Source: Deltaproteobacteria bacterium
GTDB lineage: Bacteria > Myxococcota_A > Polyangia > GCA-2747355
Reading direction: 5' to 3'
Assembly (NCBI GenBank): GCA_020633415.1
Contig: JACKDQ010000001.1
Location: 372,001 to 436,000 of the forward strand
Length of the DNA: 64,000 nucleotides
Shown here: positions 40,360-49,120 of the stretch, one piece after another
Numbering within the stretch: position 1 is the first letter of the stretch
How the letters are laid out: each line of letters begins with the position of its first letter
The notes under the pieces: model-generated
Database searches by the model: none
The model's input: only the letters and a program-made list of their open reading frames with translations
Told to the model about the DNA's origin: nothing
Translations under genes and position numbers: made by a program

Positions 40360-41609
40360 TGTGCGCACGTTTTCCATCGGCGCTGGTCGCAGTGCTGTTG
40401 CTGGCGAATGCGTCCGCTTGGGCGGCGCCAGACATAACGGCCAAGGTCGAGATCAAGAGCGCCTCCCAGTTTGCGGTGGAGTTCAAAATTTCGCTCTGCA
40501 ATAACGGCGACCGCACGGTAACGAAGTTTCAGCTGGGCCTCTGGTACGACGAGCCGAATCCACTCGGCTGCAATCCGGCCAAGAGTCCCGATATTCATTG
40601 GACGCAATCGAACGGCATTCTCGCCGGGAACTGTGTGACCTACAATCACACGCGCACGACGTTAATGAACGCCGGGCAAACCTATACCGCGCGCGTTTAT
40701 GCGGACTACACCTGCGCCGTCGATGCTGAGTCTCAAAACCGCTTCAACAACCAAGACTCGGTCAGCTACCAACGCGATCCCTCGACGATCGTCGCGCCAG
40801 AGATCAAAGACTTTACGGTTAGCGGCGACCCGGACGTTAGCTATTCCTTCAACGTCTGCAACAACGGTGGCAAGGACGCGCCGATGACCTTGTTCCTCTA
40901 CAAGGATCGCAGCCTCGAGCCGAGTTGTAGCGATCCCGCCGACGAGGTCAAGACGCTGGGAACGGTGTCCGGTGGTTCATGTACGACCCATCAATTTACC
41001 GACACGACGTTGGACAACGGCCAATATACGGCTTGGGGGTTGGTCTGTGCGGCCGGCGCGACGTCGGCGCCAGTTCGCGTGCCTTATCAAGTTAGCCAAA
41101 GGGGCGTGACCAAGCCCCCCCCCGGTGGTTCAGCCGATCTGGTGATCAAAGGCTTTGAAGCGACGGCCAACGCTGCGGCGCAGCGGGTGGACTTTTCGGT
41201 AACGGTCTGCAACGAAAGCAACGCGCTTCAAGGAACGGTCGAAGTCGGCTTGCGCTTTGATGCGCCGTCTGCACCCCAGTGCGGTGAGAGTGTCGACGAC
41301 GTCAAGCTGCTCAATGGCTTGAGCGGTTGTCAGACCGTCACCTTCGCCCGCGACAACGTGCCGGCCGAGCAAACCTTCACGGCCTGGGCTGTGATCGATC
41401 CGTCCTGCACGATCAACGATCCGCAGCGCGCCAACAACACCGGCTCGCGCGTCTATAGTTTGAAGAGCGGCGGTCCGGCCAAGAACGACCCACCGATCGG
41501 TGGCCAGGGTTGCGCCGTGCTCGGGCAACCCCGATCGGCCCACTTGGGCTGGATCCTGCTGATTTGCGCGATGCTCCTGAGAAAGAAGCGTTTTATTTTA
41601 AAACGTTAG
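40359..41609 (+). CDS. Secreted CARDB-like protein with MYXO-CTERM-like tail (copy 3)
   Basis: 416 residues. The ATG at 40359 shares a base with the previous stop and has GGGAGG 6 bases upstream; a TTG two codons earlier is less likely. Signal peptide LLLANASAWA. Three beta-sandwich units follow (FKISLCNNGDRTVTKFQLG, FNVCNNGGKDAPMTLFLY, FSVTVCNESNALQGTVEVG), each with the conserved Cys near the start of the strand and a partner near the end. The C-terminal tail begins GQGCAVLG, runs through one helix and ends in basic residues (RKKRFILKR). The three copies differ enough to be old duplications. Confidence 0.82.
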   Translation: MCARFPSALVAVLLLANASAWAAPDITAKVEIKSASQFAVEFKISLCNNGDRTVTKFQLGLWYDEPNPLGCNPAKSPDIHWTQSNGILAGNCVTYNHTRTTLMNAGQTYTARVYADYTCAVDAESQNRFNNQDSVSYQRDPSTIVAPEIKDFTVSGDPDVSYSFNVCNNGGKDAPMTLFLYKDRSLEPSCSDPADEVKTLGTVSGGSCTTHQFTDTTLDNGQYTAWGLVCAAGATSAPVRVPYQVSQRGVTKPPPGGSADLVIKGFEATANAAAQRVDFSVTVCNESNALQGTVEVGLRFDAPSAPQCGESVDDVKLLNGLSGCQTVTFARDNVPAEQTFTAWAVIDPSCTINDPQRANNTGSRVYSLKSGGPAKNDPPIGGQGCAVLGQPRSAHLGWILLICAMLLRKKRFILKR

Positions 41610-41664
41610 CTGCACTGCGCACCCCGCTGGACCGATCGACGCGGTCAAGCTAAAGTGCGGCGTT

Positions 41665-42519
41665 TTGCAGTGCTCTAGAGCAGCCATATTCATTGGTTTT
41701 TTGCTGACCGCCGGGTGCTGTCCGCAGTCGCCTCAGCAGGCGCCGCGGCGTGCGAGACTGGTGCGCGCGCTGGACTTGCCGGCCGACAGCGCCAAGCTGT
41801 TGCTGCTCGCCGATCGCTTCCACCACCGCGAGCAGCAGGATCAGCGCACGATCAGTCGTGGGCTCTCGGCGATTCATAAAGCACTGCGCTTGCGTGGGGC
41901 GAAGTACGCCTGCTATTGGCGCTTGGCGCGTGGATATTTTCTGTTGGCTGATCAGACGACCGAGCGGCAGCTCAAGTTAACCAGTGCGCGCTGGGGGGCC
42001 GCCTATGCGCGCGCGGCAGCGCGCCTCGATCAGCGGCGGGTCCAAGGTCACTACTACTTCGCTCTGAACATGGCGTTGATCGCTCGGGCAACCGGCGACG
42101 TCGGCTTGGTCAAGACGATGGCCGATGCTGCGCAGCGTGCGCGGCAACTCGACGAACGCTATGACGAAACCGGCCCGCTGATCTTTTTGGGCAAACTGTA
42201 TCTCAGTGCGCCGCCTTGGCCGGTGAGCATTGGTAACCCCGAAGAAGCGGTCAAGCTCTTGCGGCGCGCGCTGTCGCTCAACCCTCGTCCGCTGACGCGT
42301 GTCTTTTTGGGGCAAGCCTATTTTGAGTCGGAAGATTACCAGCGCGCGAAGAGAGAGCTCGAGCGCGCGTTGCGTCAGCCCAGCAAGCTTCCGCCGAAGT
42401 GGCGTCGTGAGGCGGAGGACTATCTGCGGCGGGCGACCGAAGAATCACGAGTCTGGCGTGTGACGCTACCACCTGCCGCTTGCAACGTTGGCGACCGAAA
42501 AGATGATCGCACGCTTTAG
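41665..42519 (+). CDS. TatT-like TPR lipoprotein
   Basis: 284 residues from a TTG at 41665; other starts in this frame would remove the signal. The lipobox LLTAGC gives Cys18. The mature part is a helical TPR-like solenoid: LRLRGAKYACYWRLARGYFL, VQGHYYFALNMALIARA, NPEEAVKLLRRALSLNPRPL, FLGQAYFESEDYQRAKREL. The sequence PPWPVSIGNPEEAVKLL resembles TatT (TRAP-transporter T-component), an outer-membrane-associated trimer implicated in binding hydrophobic ligands. Its end overlaps the start of the RND transporter by 17 bp, so it belongs to the following lipid-transport cassette. Confidence 0.8.
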   Translation: MQCSRAAIFIGFLLTAGCCPQSPQQAPRRARLVRALDLPADSAKLLLLADRFHHREQQDQRTISRGLSAIHKALRLRGAKYACYWRLARGYFLLADQTTERQLKLTSARWGAAYARAAARLDQRRVQGHYYFALNMALIARATGDVGLVKTMADAAQRARQLDERYDETGPLIFLGKLYLSAPPWPVSIGNPEEAVKLLRRALSLNPRPLTRVFLGQAYFESEDYQRAKRELERALRQPSKLPPKWRREAEDYLRRATEESRVWRVTLPPAACNVGDRKDDRTL

Positions 42520-45397
42520 TTCGTTTTTGGTGAAACCGGCCGTCGCTTGGGCCGTTGCCTCGATCGTCCTGCTCGGGTCGGGGGTTGGCGTCGTTCTGGC
42601 GATGCAGGTCGAGCATGAAGACGACATCCTCTCGTTTCTTCCGCAAGGCGACCCCGATGTAAAAACCTTCCATCGTCTGGGTGAGGCTTTCGGCGGGCTC
42701 AACATCGCGCTTGTCGGCTTGGAAACAACGGAGGTCTTTCGCCCTGACTTCTTGCGTCGGCTCAAGCAGCTCACCGAGCGACTTGAAGGGCACAAGGGTC
42801 TCGACCGCGTGCTCTCGCTGACCAATCTCGTCGATTTCACACCCGACAAGAGTCGCGGGGGCATCGTTGCCGCGCCGCTGATCGGTGAGGTTCCGACCGA
42901 TCCGGCTCAGCTTGCCGCGCTAAAGCAGCAGACGTTAGCGCGGACCTACGTCGTCAACAACCTCGTCGCAGCCGACAGCAAAGCGGTACTGATCTACTGC
43001 TTTCTCTCGCACGGTAGCGATCCGCGATCGACGGCAGCCGGTGTCAAACGGGTTGTTGCCGAGTTTTTTGACGCCAAGAGCAGTTACTTTGGTGGTGGTC
43101 CGTTCATTGCTGCATACATCTATAACAGTACGCAGGAGGATATGCAGCGCCTGACGCCCTGGGCAGTTGCGGCGATCGTCTTGGTGATGATGATCGCCTT
43201 TCGTGACCTGCGTGGAACGGTGCTGGCGCTGTTGTCGACCTCCTTTGGGATCGTCTTTTCCCTTGGCACGATGTCCGTGCTTGGCATCAAGGTCAACCTC
43301 GCACTCGGCTCGATGCCGGTGATCCTCTTTGCGGTCGGTAGCGCCTACGGGATTCACGTGCTGGCTCGTTACTATAGCTACGCGCGCACACATAGCGGGC
43401 CCGACGCGATCCGCATGACGTTGCAGTCGACCGGGCCGACGGTGTTGGCCGCAGGAATGACGACGGTTGTCAGCCTGCTTTCCTTTGTCACGATGGACCT
43501 GGCGCCGCTGCGTGTGTTCGGCGTGTTTACCGCCCTGGGAATCTTTGCGACCTTGGTGCTTTCCTTGACGTTTATCCCTTCGGTTGCTTTGTTGCTCAAG
43601 CTTGGCGACAAGCGGCGCAACCGCAGTGGGCCATCTTTGGGCGAGCGCTGTCTGCAAGCGCTGGCCCAAGCAGCGCAACGCCATCGGTTGCTGACCGGGT
43701 CGGTGATCGGTGCGTTGAGCGCGGTGGCGCTGGTCTTGGTATTTCGCGTCGATTCGCGGATCGAGCTCTCAGCGCTGTTTAATCGCGATAGCCCGCCGGA
43801 CCGGGCCGAGCACTTTATGCAGCGCCGCTTCGGTGGCTCGCATTTCCTCGCGCTGGAGTTGAGCGGCGAGATAACGCAGCCCGAGACGCTGCGCGAGATT
43901 CAGTACCTTGCCGATTATCTGATCGATCAGCCAGAGGTCGCGCAAGTCTTGCACATTGGTGTCGCCTTGCGCCGCGCCAATGAAGCGATGGAAGGTTTGC
44001 CGCGATTGCCAGACCGCGCCGACAAGGTGAAGAACCTACTCGCGCTGGTCAGTAGCGATCGGTCGCTAGACCAATTGCTCAACAAGAACCGTCGACAAGC
44101 ATTGATGCACGTCAAGTTGTTGGTCAACGATGCCGACCGTCAAGAAGCGTTTCTCTCTCGTCTCGAACGCTGGCTTGCCGCGCGCATCGGTCAGGGATAT
44201 CGGCGCGTTGGAAGTTCGCCCGAGCATGCAGCAGAGCTAAGCCTGGTTCGTGAGCAGCGCTTTGTCGCTCAAGTGCAAGCGACACTCAAGGAAACGGGTC
44301 AGCCGCTGAGTGCGTCGCAGGTCACCGAGCTGCGCGCGGCCTATCGGGCGAGTGCCAAGATAGCCGCTGATCCCAAGCAGGTTGCCGCGTCGATCGCGCG
44401 CTATCTTGCGTCTGAGGAAAACGTCGTCGATCTCAAGTCGCTCAGTGCCGATGCCGATCAGCTGGCGACGGCGCTGGCCGCGCTGGGTCCAGCGGCCGGT
44501 GACGATGCGCTTTCCGCCGTGCTCAAACGACAAATTTCCGATGCTGAGGCGCGCGAAGATCTGCTGTTGGCCCTGCAGTCGCCGCTTTACGAGTCTTGGA
44601 CAGGGCTGCGCGCCAAGCGCCGTGCGCTGCTGATCGCCAGCCGCTTGAAGCTGGCTGCGAGCAATGCGCGTTACATCGTGCCAGCGTTGTTAGACGCTCG
44701 TGCGAGTTCGTTCCTCGTCGCGGCAAGGCCCGGCGCAGCCAACGCGTTGCGGCCGCTGCGCCACGCGCTCAGCGGGCTGCCGGTGCTGCATCGAGCCCTT
44801 GCGCGTAGTGCGCTGAACAACCAAGTGCTCAGCCTGAGTGTCGCGTTGGTTCCGGTGATCGTGATCATGGCGCTGCTGTTTCGCTCGCTGAGGACGGGGT
44901 TGATGGTCGCCGCCCCGACGCTGTTTACCTTGTTGGTAATCTACGGGGGAATGGGGTTAGCTGGTGTCCACCTCGATATCGGCACGGCGATGCTGGCCTG
45001 CATCATTTTGGGGGCGGGCGTTGACTACGCCGTGCATTTGGTCGCCGAATGGCGCGCCCCCGACGATGCCGATCCGGCCGAAGGCGCGGTGTTGGCCGCA
45101 GCAGCTCGTCGGGCGGTCAGTCGGAGTGGTGTGGCGATCGCGACCAACGCACTCGCCGTTGCCTTGGGCTTTGGCATTTTGACCACTGGAGAGGCGCGAC
45201 CGCTGCAGAACGTCGGTGGCTTGACCGCAGTGGCGATGCTTGTCGCGGCACTCGGTACGTTTTTTATCGTGCCACTCTTCGCCCGGCGCCACCATTATCG
45301 CCGGGGATTTGTCGCACAAAGCGCTGAACTCGAGGAGTCAGTGAATCAAGCGTCGGCGGTTGACGTCTCGACTGCTAGCGGAGGAAGACAACGATGA
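42503..45397 (+). CDS. RND/MMPL-family transporter
   Basis: 964 residues from the ATG at 42503. Two similar halves each contain one helix, a large periplasmic loop and five more helices, the layout of MMPL/HpnN-type RND proteins. Clear helix groups include LTPWAVAAIVLVMMIAF to LSLTFIPSVALLLKLG in the first half and VLSLSVALVPVIVIMALLF to VAALGTFFIVPLFA in the second. The second periplasmic loop is long and helical. Proteins of this group move hydrophobic molecules such as hopanoids or lipids out of the inner membrane using proton flow. Neighbouring LolA-like and barrel genes agree with that role. Confidence 0.9.
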   Translation: MIARFSSFLVKPAVAWAVASIVLLGSGVGVVLAMQVEHEDDILSFLPQGDPDVKTFHRLGEAFGGLNIALVGLETTEVFRPDFLRRLKQLTERLEGHKGLDRVLSLTNLVDFTPDKSRGGIVAAPLIGEVPTDPAQLAALKQQTLARTYVVNNLVAADSKAVLIYCFLSHGSDPRSTAAGVKRVVAEFFDAKSSYFGGGPFIAAYIYNSTQEDMQRLTPWAVAAIVLVMMIAFRDLRGTVLALLSTSFGIVFSLGTMSVLGIKVNLALGSMPVILFAVGSAYGIHVLARYYSYARTHSGPDAIRMTLQSTGPTVLAAGMTTVVSLLSFVTMDLAPLRVFGVFTALGIFATLVLSLTFIPSVALLLKLGDKRRNRSGPSLGERCLQALAQAAQRHRLLTGSVIGALSAVALVLVFRVDSRIELSALFNRDSPPDRAEHFMQRRFGGSHFLALELSGEITQPETLREIQYLADYLIDQPEVAQVLHIGVALRRANEAMEGLPRLPDRADKVKNLLALVSSDRSLDQLLNKNRRQALMHVKLLVNDADRQEAFLSRLERWLAARIGQGYRRVGSSPEHAAELSLVREQRFVAQVQATLKETGQPLSASQVTELRAAYRASAKIAADPKQVAASIARYLASEENVVDLKSLSADADQLATALAALGPAAGDDALSAVLKRQISDAEAREDLLLALQSPLYESWTGLRAKRRALLIASRLKLAASNARYIVPALLDARASSFLVAARPGAANALRPLRHALSGLPVLHRALARSALNNQVLSLSVALVPVIVIMALLFRSLRTGLMVAAPTLFTLLVIYGGMGLAGVHLDIGTAMLACIILGAGVDYAVHLVAEWRAPDDADPAEGAVLAAAARRAVSRSGVAIATNALAVALGFGILTTGEARPLQNVGGLTAVAMLVAALGTFFIVPLFARRHHYRRGFVAQSAELEESVNQASAVDVSTASGGRQR

Positions 45398-46236
45398 GCC
45401 GGTTGGCCTATTTAGCGTGCGGCGCGAGAGCAGTTCGATACTCGGGAATCGCGACGCTGGTGTTTTTCGGTGGACTGCTGCTGCTTGGTGGCGACGTTGT
45501 CGCGGGCCCGAATTCCGATCCGGAAGCGGGCAAGATGGAAAAGCGCAGTCTGGCCGAGGCGACTAAGGTCCTCAAGCAAATGGACGACGCGATCACGCGA
45601 TCGAAAGATCTGGTGATGGAGTTTGATATGGTCGTCCAAGACAAAGACAAGGCGCCGCGCAGCTACGGCATGCTGGTCCACACGCGTGGCGAGGATAAGC
45701 GTCACACGGAGTTTCTCTACCCCGGTGACGTTAAGGGTCTGAAGATGCTCGTCTTGTCGCGCCAGCAGATGTACGTTTATCTGCCATCCTTCCGCAAGAT
45801 TCGCCGCATCGCGACCCATGCGCGCGCTCAGTCGATGTTCGGCTCTGACTACACCTATGACGAAATGTCGACGACGACCTATTCGGGGATCTATCAAGCC
45901 ACCGCGATGAGCGAGAGTCCGACGCATTATCTCGTCGATGTGGTTCGCCGGCCCGGCCAAGTCGCACCCTACGCTCGGCTGCAGTTCCGCATCGTCAAGG
46001 CCTACCAAGTTCCTGATCGCATCGTCTATTTTGACGAGAGCGGCAAGCGCTTGAAGACCGAGACCCGTAGCAAGTTCGTTTGTCCAAAGAAGGACATTTG
46101 CAGCGCCGACATCATGCGGATGGTCGATCACACCAAGAACGATCACTGGACAGAGATGCGCCGCAAGTCGCTAAAGATCGACACCGGCTTTCCCGAGACG
46201 GTGTTCAGTCTTCGCAGGCTGCAACGCGGTCGCTGA
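45394..46236 (+). CDS. LolA-like outer membrane lipoprotein-sorting family protein
   Basis: 280 residues, ATG overlapping the transporter stop (ATGA). A signal peptide is followed by a LolA/LppX-like half-barrel domain: EFDMVVQDKDKAPRSYGMLV, FLYPGDVKGLKMLVLS, MYVYLPSFRKIRRIATHARA and QSMFGSDYTYDEM. These proteins carry a lipid or lipid-linked cargo across the periplasm. This type, often annotated as outer membrane lipoprotein-sorting protein, is commonly encoded with RND transporters. Two cysteines (FVCPKKDICSAD) may form a disulfide. The start is not a lipoprotein start. Confidence 0.88.
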   Translation: MSRLAYLACGARAVRYSGIATLVFFGGLLLLGGDVVAGPNSDPEAGKMEKRSLAEATKVLKQMDDAITRSKDLVMEFDMVVQDKDKAPRSYGMLVHTRGEDKRHTEFLYPGDVKGLKMLVLSRQQMYVYLPSFRKIRRIATHARAQSMFGSDYTYDEMSTTTYSGIYQATAMSESPTHYLVDVVRRPGQVAPYARLQFRIVKAYQVPDRIVYFDESGKRLKTETRSKFVCPKKDICSADIMRMVDHTKNDHWTEMRRKSLKIDTGFPETVFSLRRLQRGR

Positions 46237-46320
46237 AAAGCTCCTGCCTCTGCCAGCGGCGCGCGATAGTGCTGCTTTCCGAAAAAATCCGTGTATGATG
46301 CGCCCCCGGGAGGAGCAAAA

Positions 46321-48045
46321 ATGCCTGCCTTATCTCGTGTGCTGGCTGCACTGTCGCTGTTGCTGCTGTCGGCCCCAGTGGCTGCCAAGGTTGAGCTGAA
46401 TCTGTCGGGTCGCATCCAGTCCGATTTGCGCTTCCGTGTGATCAACGAGCGTGCTGGGCAATGGTATTCGCCGATCCGCCTCGATCGCGGTGTCGCGCGC
46501 AACGAAAACATTGGGCGCTTTCGCCTCGAGGCCGACGGCGGGCGCTTCTTTGGTCTTGCCGAGCTCGACTTTGTTTGGATCGGACTCGATCGCGACTTCG
46601 ATACGCTGGCCGATCTCTCGTTGCGCGAGAAGAACTCGCCGTACCGACTTGAGGCTCAGGCGCTGTATATCGAAGCGACGGACATCTTTGTCGATGGTCT
46701 TGACCTGCGGATCGGTCAGCAGAAAGTGACCTGGGGCAAGGGCGATCAGTTCAACCCGACCAACACGCTCAACCCGCTCGACCTGGAAGACGTGCTGCTG
46801 TTTGGCGAGCTTGTCGCAAATATGATGGTCAAGGTCGACTACAATTTCGGCGCCAATTGGAGCCTAAGCGCGGTGCTTGTGCCGGTCTTTAAACCGGCGC
46901 TCTTGCCGAGCAGCGCTTCGCTAGGCCTGGTTTCCGTCGAGCGTCTGCCCTGGGTTGAAGACGATGTGCGTTGGCGGATTCATGCCGAGCGCGAGTTGGC
47001 CAAGTATCTCGGCTATCCGACGGCGATCTCTGCGACGCACATTGTCGAGCCAGAGACGAGCTTCAAGAACATGCAAGGCGCACTGCGCGTTGCTGGAATG
47101 ATCGGCGATCATGATATCGCATTGTCCTATTATGTCGGACGCCACACGATTCCCACGCCACTCTTTAATTACAGCCGGCTAACCAACGATCCGCAGTGCA
47201 ACCCACTCGATCCCAACGATTGCATCAAAGGCCTGCTCACCACCGAGACGACCTTGGGCTTTCCGCGGATGCAGGTCGTTGGCCTCAACATGGCTGGTCA
47301 GCTCAACTTACTCGGCTGGCTATCATCCAAGATCAAGCCGATCGGTTATCGCATCGAAGCAGGTGTGTTCTTTCCACAGGTCTACACCCAGTCGCTGGTG
47401 CAAGAAGAGATGGACTTTGGCTTCTACACCCAGCCCAAGGGGGAGTACGACTACATCAATGGTCGACGGCCGCACGTTGTCGACTCCACGCCGTTTGCTA
47501 AGTGGGTTATCGGGCTCGACTACACCTTCAATCGATACTTCTACCTGAACGCGCAGTGGGTACACGGCATGCCCGATGAGTTCGGCGCCGGCGACTTTCT
47601 CAGCGGAGGTAAAGTTGTGCGCGACGCGCGGCCGACGATATCAGGACCGACCTTGTTGGCCTGCGCGGTGGCCGATGCCAAGCGCGGTGAGCACTGTATC
47701 GAGGAGGTTACGCGTCCGCGTCTTGGTGATTACCTTGTGCTGGGCGGTGACATCAAGTTGCTTGCCGACAAGCTGCTGTTGCGGCTATTCATGTTGCTCG
47801 ATCTCAACGGCTACACCACAGAGCGCTTCGACGACACCGTCGGTCAACGTGTCTCACAACATCACTCACCGTTCTCTTCGGAAGGCTTCTCGGCGGTGTT
47901 CTTTCCGGAGCTCAGCTACAATTTTGGCTTTGGCCTCGAGCTATTCGCCGGTGCATTGTTCAATCTTGGCAAGAGCTACACCAAATTCGGCGATCCTGCG
48001 TCGGGGGGCTCGAAGGTCTTTACCCGGGCGCGGTTTAGCTTCTAG
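46321..48045 (+). CDS. Outer-membrane beta-barrel protein, DUF1302-like
   Basis: 574 residues. The ATG at 46321 is 6 bases after AGGAG. Signal peptide ends LSAPVAAK. Alternating strands with aromatic girdles run to the C-terminus, which ends in Phe (VFTRARFSF), the usual outer-membrane assembly signal. The line LRIGQQKVTWGKGDQFNPTN followed by NPLDLEDVL resembles the DUF1302 family. It completes an inner membrane (RND), periplasm (LolA-like) and outer membrane (barrel) path, so lipid export or surface deposition is likely. The family assignment is from one conserved segment and general layout. Confidence 0.82.
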   Translation: MPALSRVLAALSLLLLSAPVAAKVELNLSGRIQSDLRFRVINERAGQWYSPIRLDRGVARNENIGRFRLEADGGRFFGLAELDFVWIGLDRDFDTLADLSLREKNSPYRLEAQALYIEATDIFVDGLDLRIGQQKVTWGKGDQFNPTNTLNPLDLEDVLLFGELVANMMVKVDYNFGANWSLSAVLVPVFKPALLPSSASLGLVSVERLPWVEDDVRWRIHAERELAKYLGYPTAISATHIVEPETSFKNMQGALRVAGMIGDHDIALSYYVGRHTIPTPLFNYSRLTNDPQCNPLDPNDCIKGLLTTETTLGFPRMQVVGLNMAGQLNLLGWLSSKIKPIGYRIEAGVFFPQVYTQSLVQEEMDFGFYTQPKGEYDYINGRRPHVVDSTPFAKWVIGLDYTFNRYFYLNAQWVHGMPDEFGAGDFLSGGKVVRDARPTISGPTLLACAVADAKRGEHCIEEVTRPRLGDYLVLGGDIKLLADKLLLRLFMLLDLNGYTTERFDDTVGQRVSQHHSPFSSEGFSAVFFPELSYNFGFGLELFAGALFNLGKSYTKFGDPASGGSKVFTRARFSF

Positions 48046-48272
48046 CGGTCTGCTTCGGCGCTGAAAAGCTCTTGAAATCCAAATTGTTTGGTGTTTTGCT
48101 CTGACTTGGCGCTGCGGGCCTGAATAGCCGTCGCGTGTCCATCGTCAGATGCTGTGATCGGTTGCAGGGTGAGATGGGTTGCGGGTGATGGTGTTGCGGG
48201 TTGCGCGAGCTGAGGCATCAATTTCTCTTCGATCTCGCTGGGGGCTTCGGTGGTTGAAGCATTGGTCATCAA
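48042..48272 (-). CDS. Possible small protein
   Basis: 76 codons with natural composition (EIEEKLMPQLAQPATPS, SKSEQ-type polar tail ending ELFSAEADR). It overlaps the barrel gene's end by 4 bp and the next plus-strand gene's start by about 23 bp, and has no clear ribosome site. It may be a chance frame or the end of an old gene. Confidence 0.25.
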   Translation of the reverse strand: MMTNASTTEAPSEIEEKLMPQLAQPATPSPATHLTLQPITASDDGHATAIQARSAKSEQNTKQFGFQELFSAEADR

Positions 48273-49011
48273 GCTGCTGATCTGTTACGTCGGTGCACCG
48301 GGCAGCACACAGCAGGCCCAGCCGGTGGTCAATCAGTTCATCGCGCGTCTCGAGCAGGCGGCGGGCTGGCCAAAAGGAAGCGTCGACAGTCGTTTCGTTG
48401 TCTCACCGAAACAGTGTGATGCGGCTGCTGCGGCCTTGAAGCCGATGTTTGTCGTGATGGATCTGCCTTCGTTTCTCGGGCGACAGCGCGCTTGGCAGCT
48501 CAAGGCGCTCGGGCATATGGGAGCCGCCGACAGCCAGCGCTACCACGTCGTCGTCGGTCCCTCGGGTCCCGCAAAGGTTGCCGCGCTGAAGGGCAAACAA
48601 CTGGTCACCACCTTGGCCTACGCACCAGAGTTTGTCAGCCGTATCGTGCTCGGTGGCAAGCTGGCCCCGAAAGATCTAACGCTCGTCGCCTCGCGCCGAC
48701 AGCTGCGGGGCTTGCGAGCCGTGGCGCGCGGTCAAGCAGCGGCGACGATCGTCGACGATGCAGCGTATCGGCACATCGCTGAGTTGAAGCTCGGTGTTGC
48801 GCTCAAGTCGATCCACAAGAGTCCAGGGCTCCCCGGCTTGATTCTCGCCAGTCGCGGTCGCGTTGAGGTTCGCCTGCTCAAGGCGATTGCCGGCGCGATG
48901 CCGAAACTCTGTAAAGACGAAGGCGCCAAAGTTTGTCTTAGCTTTGGTGTGACCTCGTTTATCGCCGCCAAGCCCGCAGTTTTTGCGGGTCTAGCGCGTC
49001 ACTACCGCTGA
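48250..49011 (+). CDS. PhnD/SsuA-like periplasmic-binding-fold protein without visible signal peptide
   Basis: 253 residues from a GTG at 48250 (a TTG at 48262 is the only close alternative). The frame is closed by a stop at 48211. The fold is that of phosphonate/phosphite-type substrate-binding proteins: ICYVGAPGSTQQAQPVVNQF, LGHMGAADSQRYHVVVGPS, ASRRQLRGLRAVARGQAAAT and DDAAYRHIA. Such proteins normally begin with a signal peptide; here nothing hydrophobic precedes the first strand. Either a frameshift upstream removed it or the protein works in the cytoplasm. No permease or ATPase gene follows, so it is an orphan. Confidence 0.72.
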   Translation: MVEALVIKLLICYVGAPGSTQQAQPVVNQFIARLEQAAGWPKGSVDSRFVVSPKQCDAAAAALKPMFVVMDLPSFLGRQRAWQLKALGHMGAADSQRYHVVVGPSGPAKVAALKGKQLVTTLAYAPEFVSRIVLGGKLAPKDLTLVASRRQLRGLRAVARGQAAATIVDDAAYRHIAELKLGVALKSIHKSPGLPGLILASRGRVEVRLLKAIAGAMPKLCKDEGAKVCLSFGVTSFIAAKPAVFAGLARHYR

Positions 49012-49092
49012 ACCGTTTAGCCGTCAGGCTGCTCAACCGTTAGGCTGCTCAATCGCTAGGCTGATCAACCGTTACGCTGCTGAACTAGGCAG
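49009..49092 (+). repeat. 16-bp tandem repeat, about four copies
   Basis: Three clear units TGCTCAACCGTTAGGC (49030-49045), TGCTCAATCGCTAGGC (49046-49061) and TGATCAACCGTTACGC (49062-49077), with diverged partial units on either side. It starts at the stop codon of the PhnD-like gene and ends about 30 bp before the aminotransferase gene. Function unknown; possibly replication slippage. Confidence 0.85.
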
Positions 49093-49120
49093 ATGACAAG
49101 GCATCGGCTATTGTCGCCCA

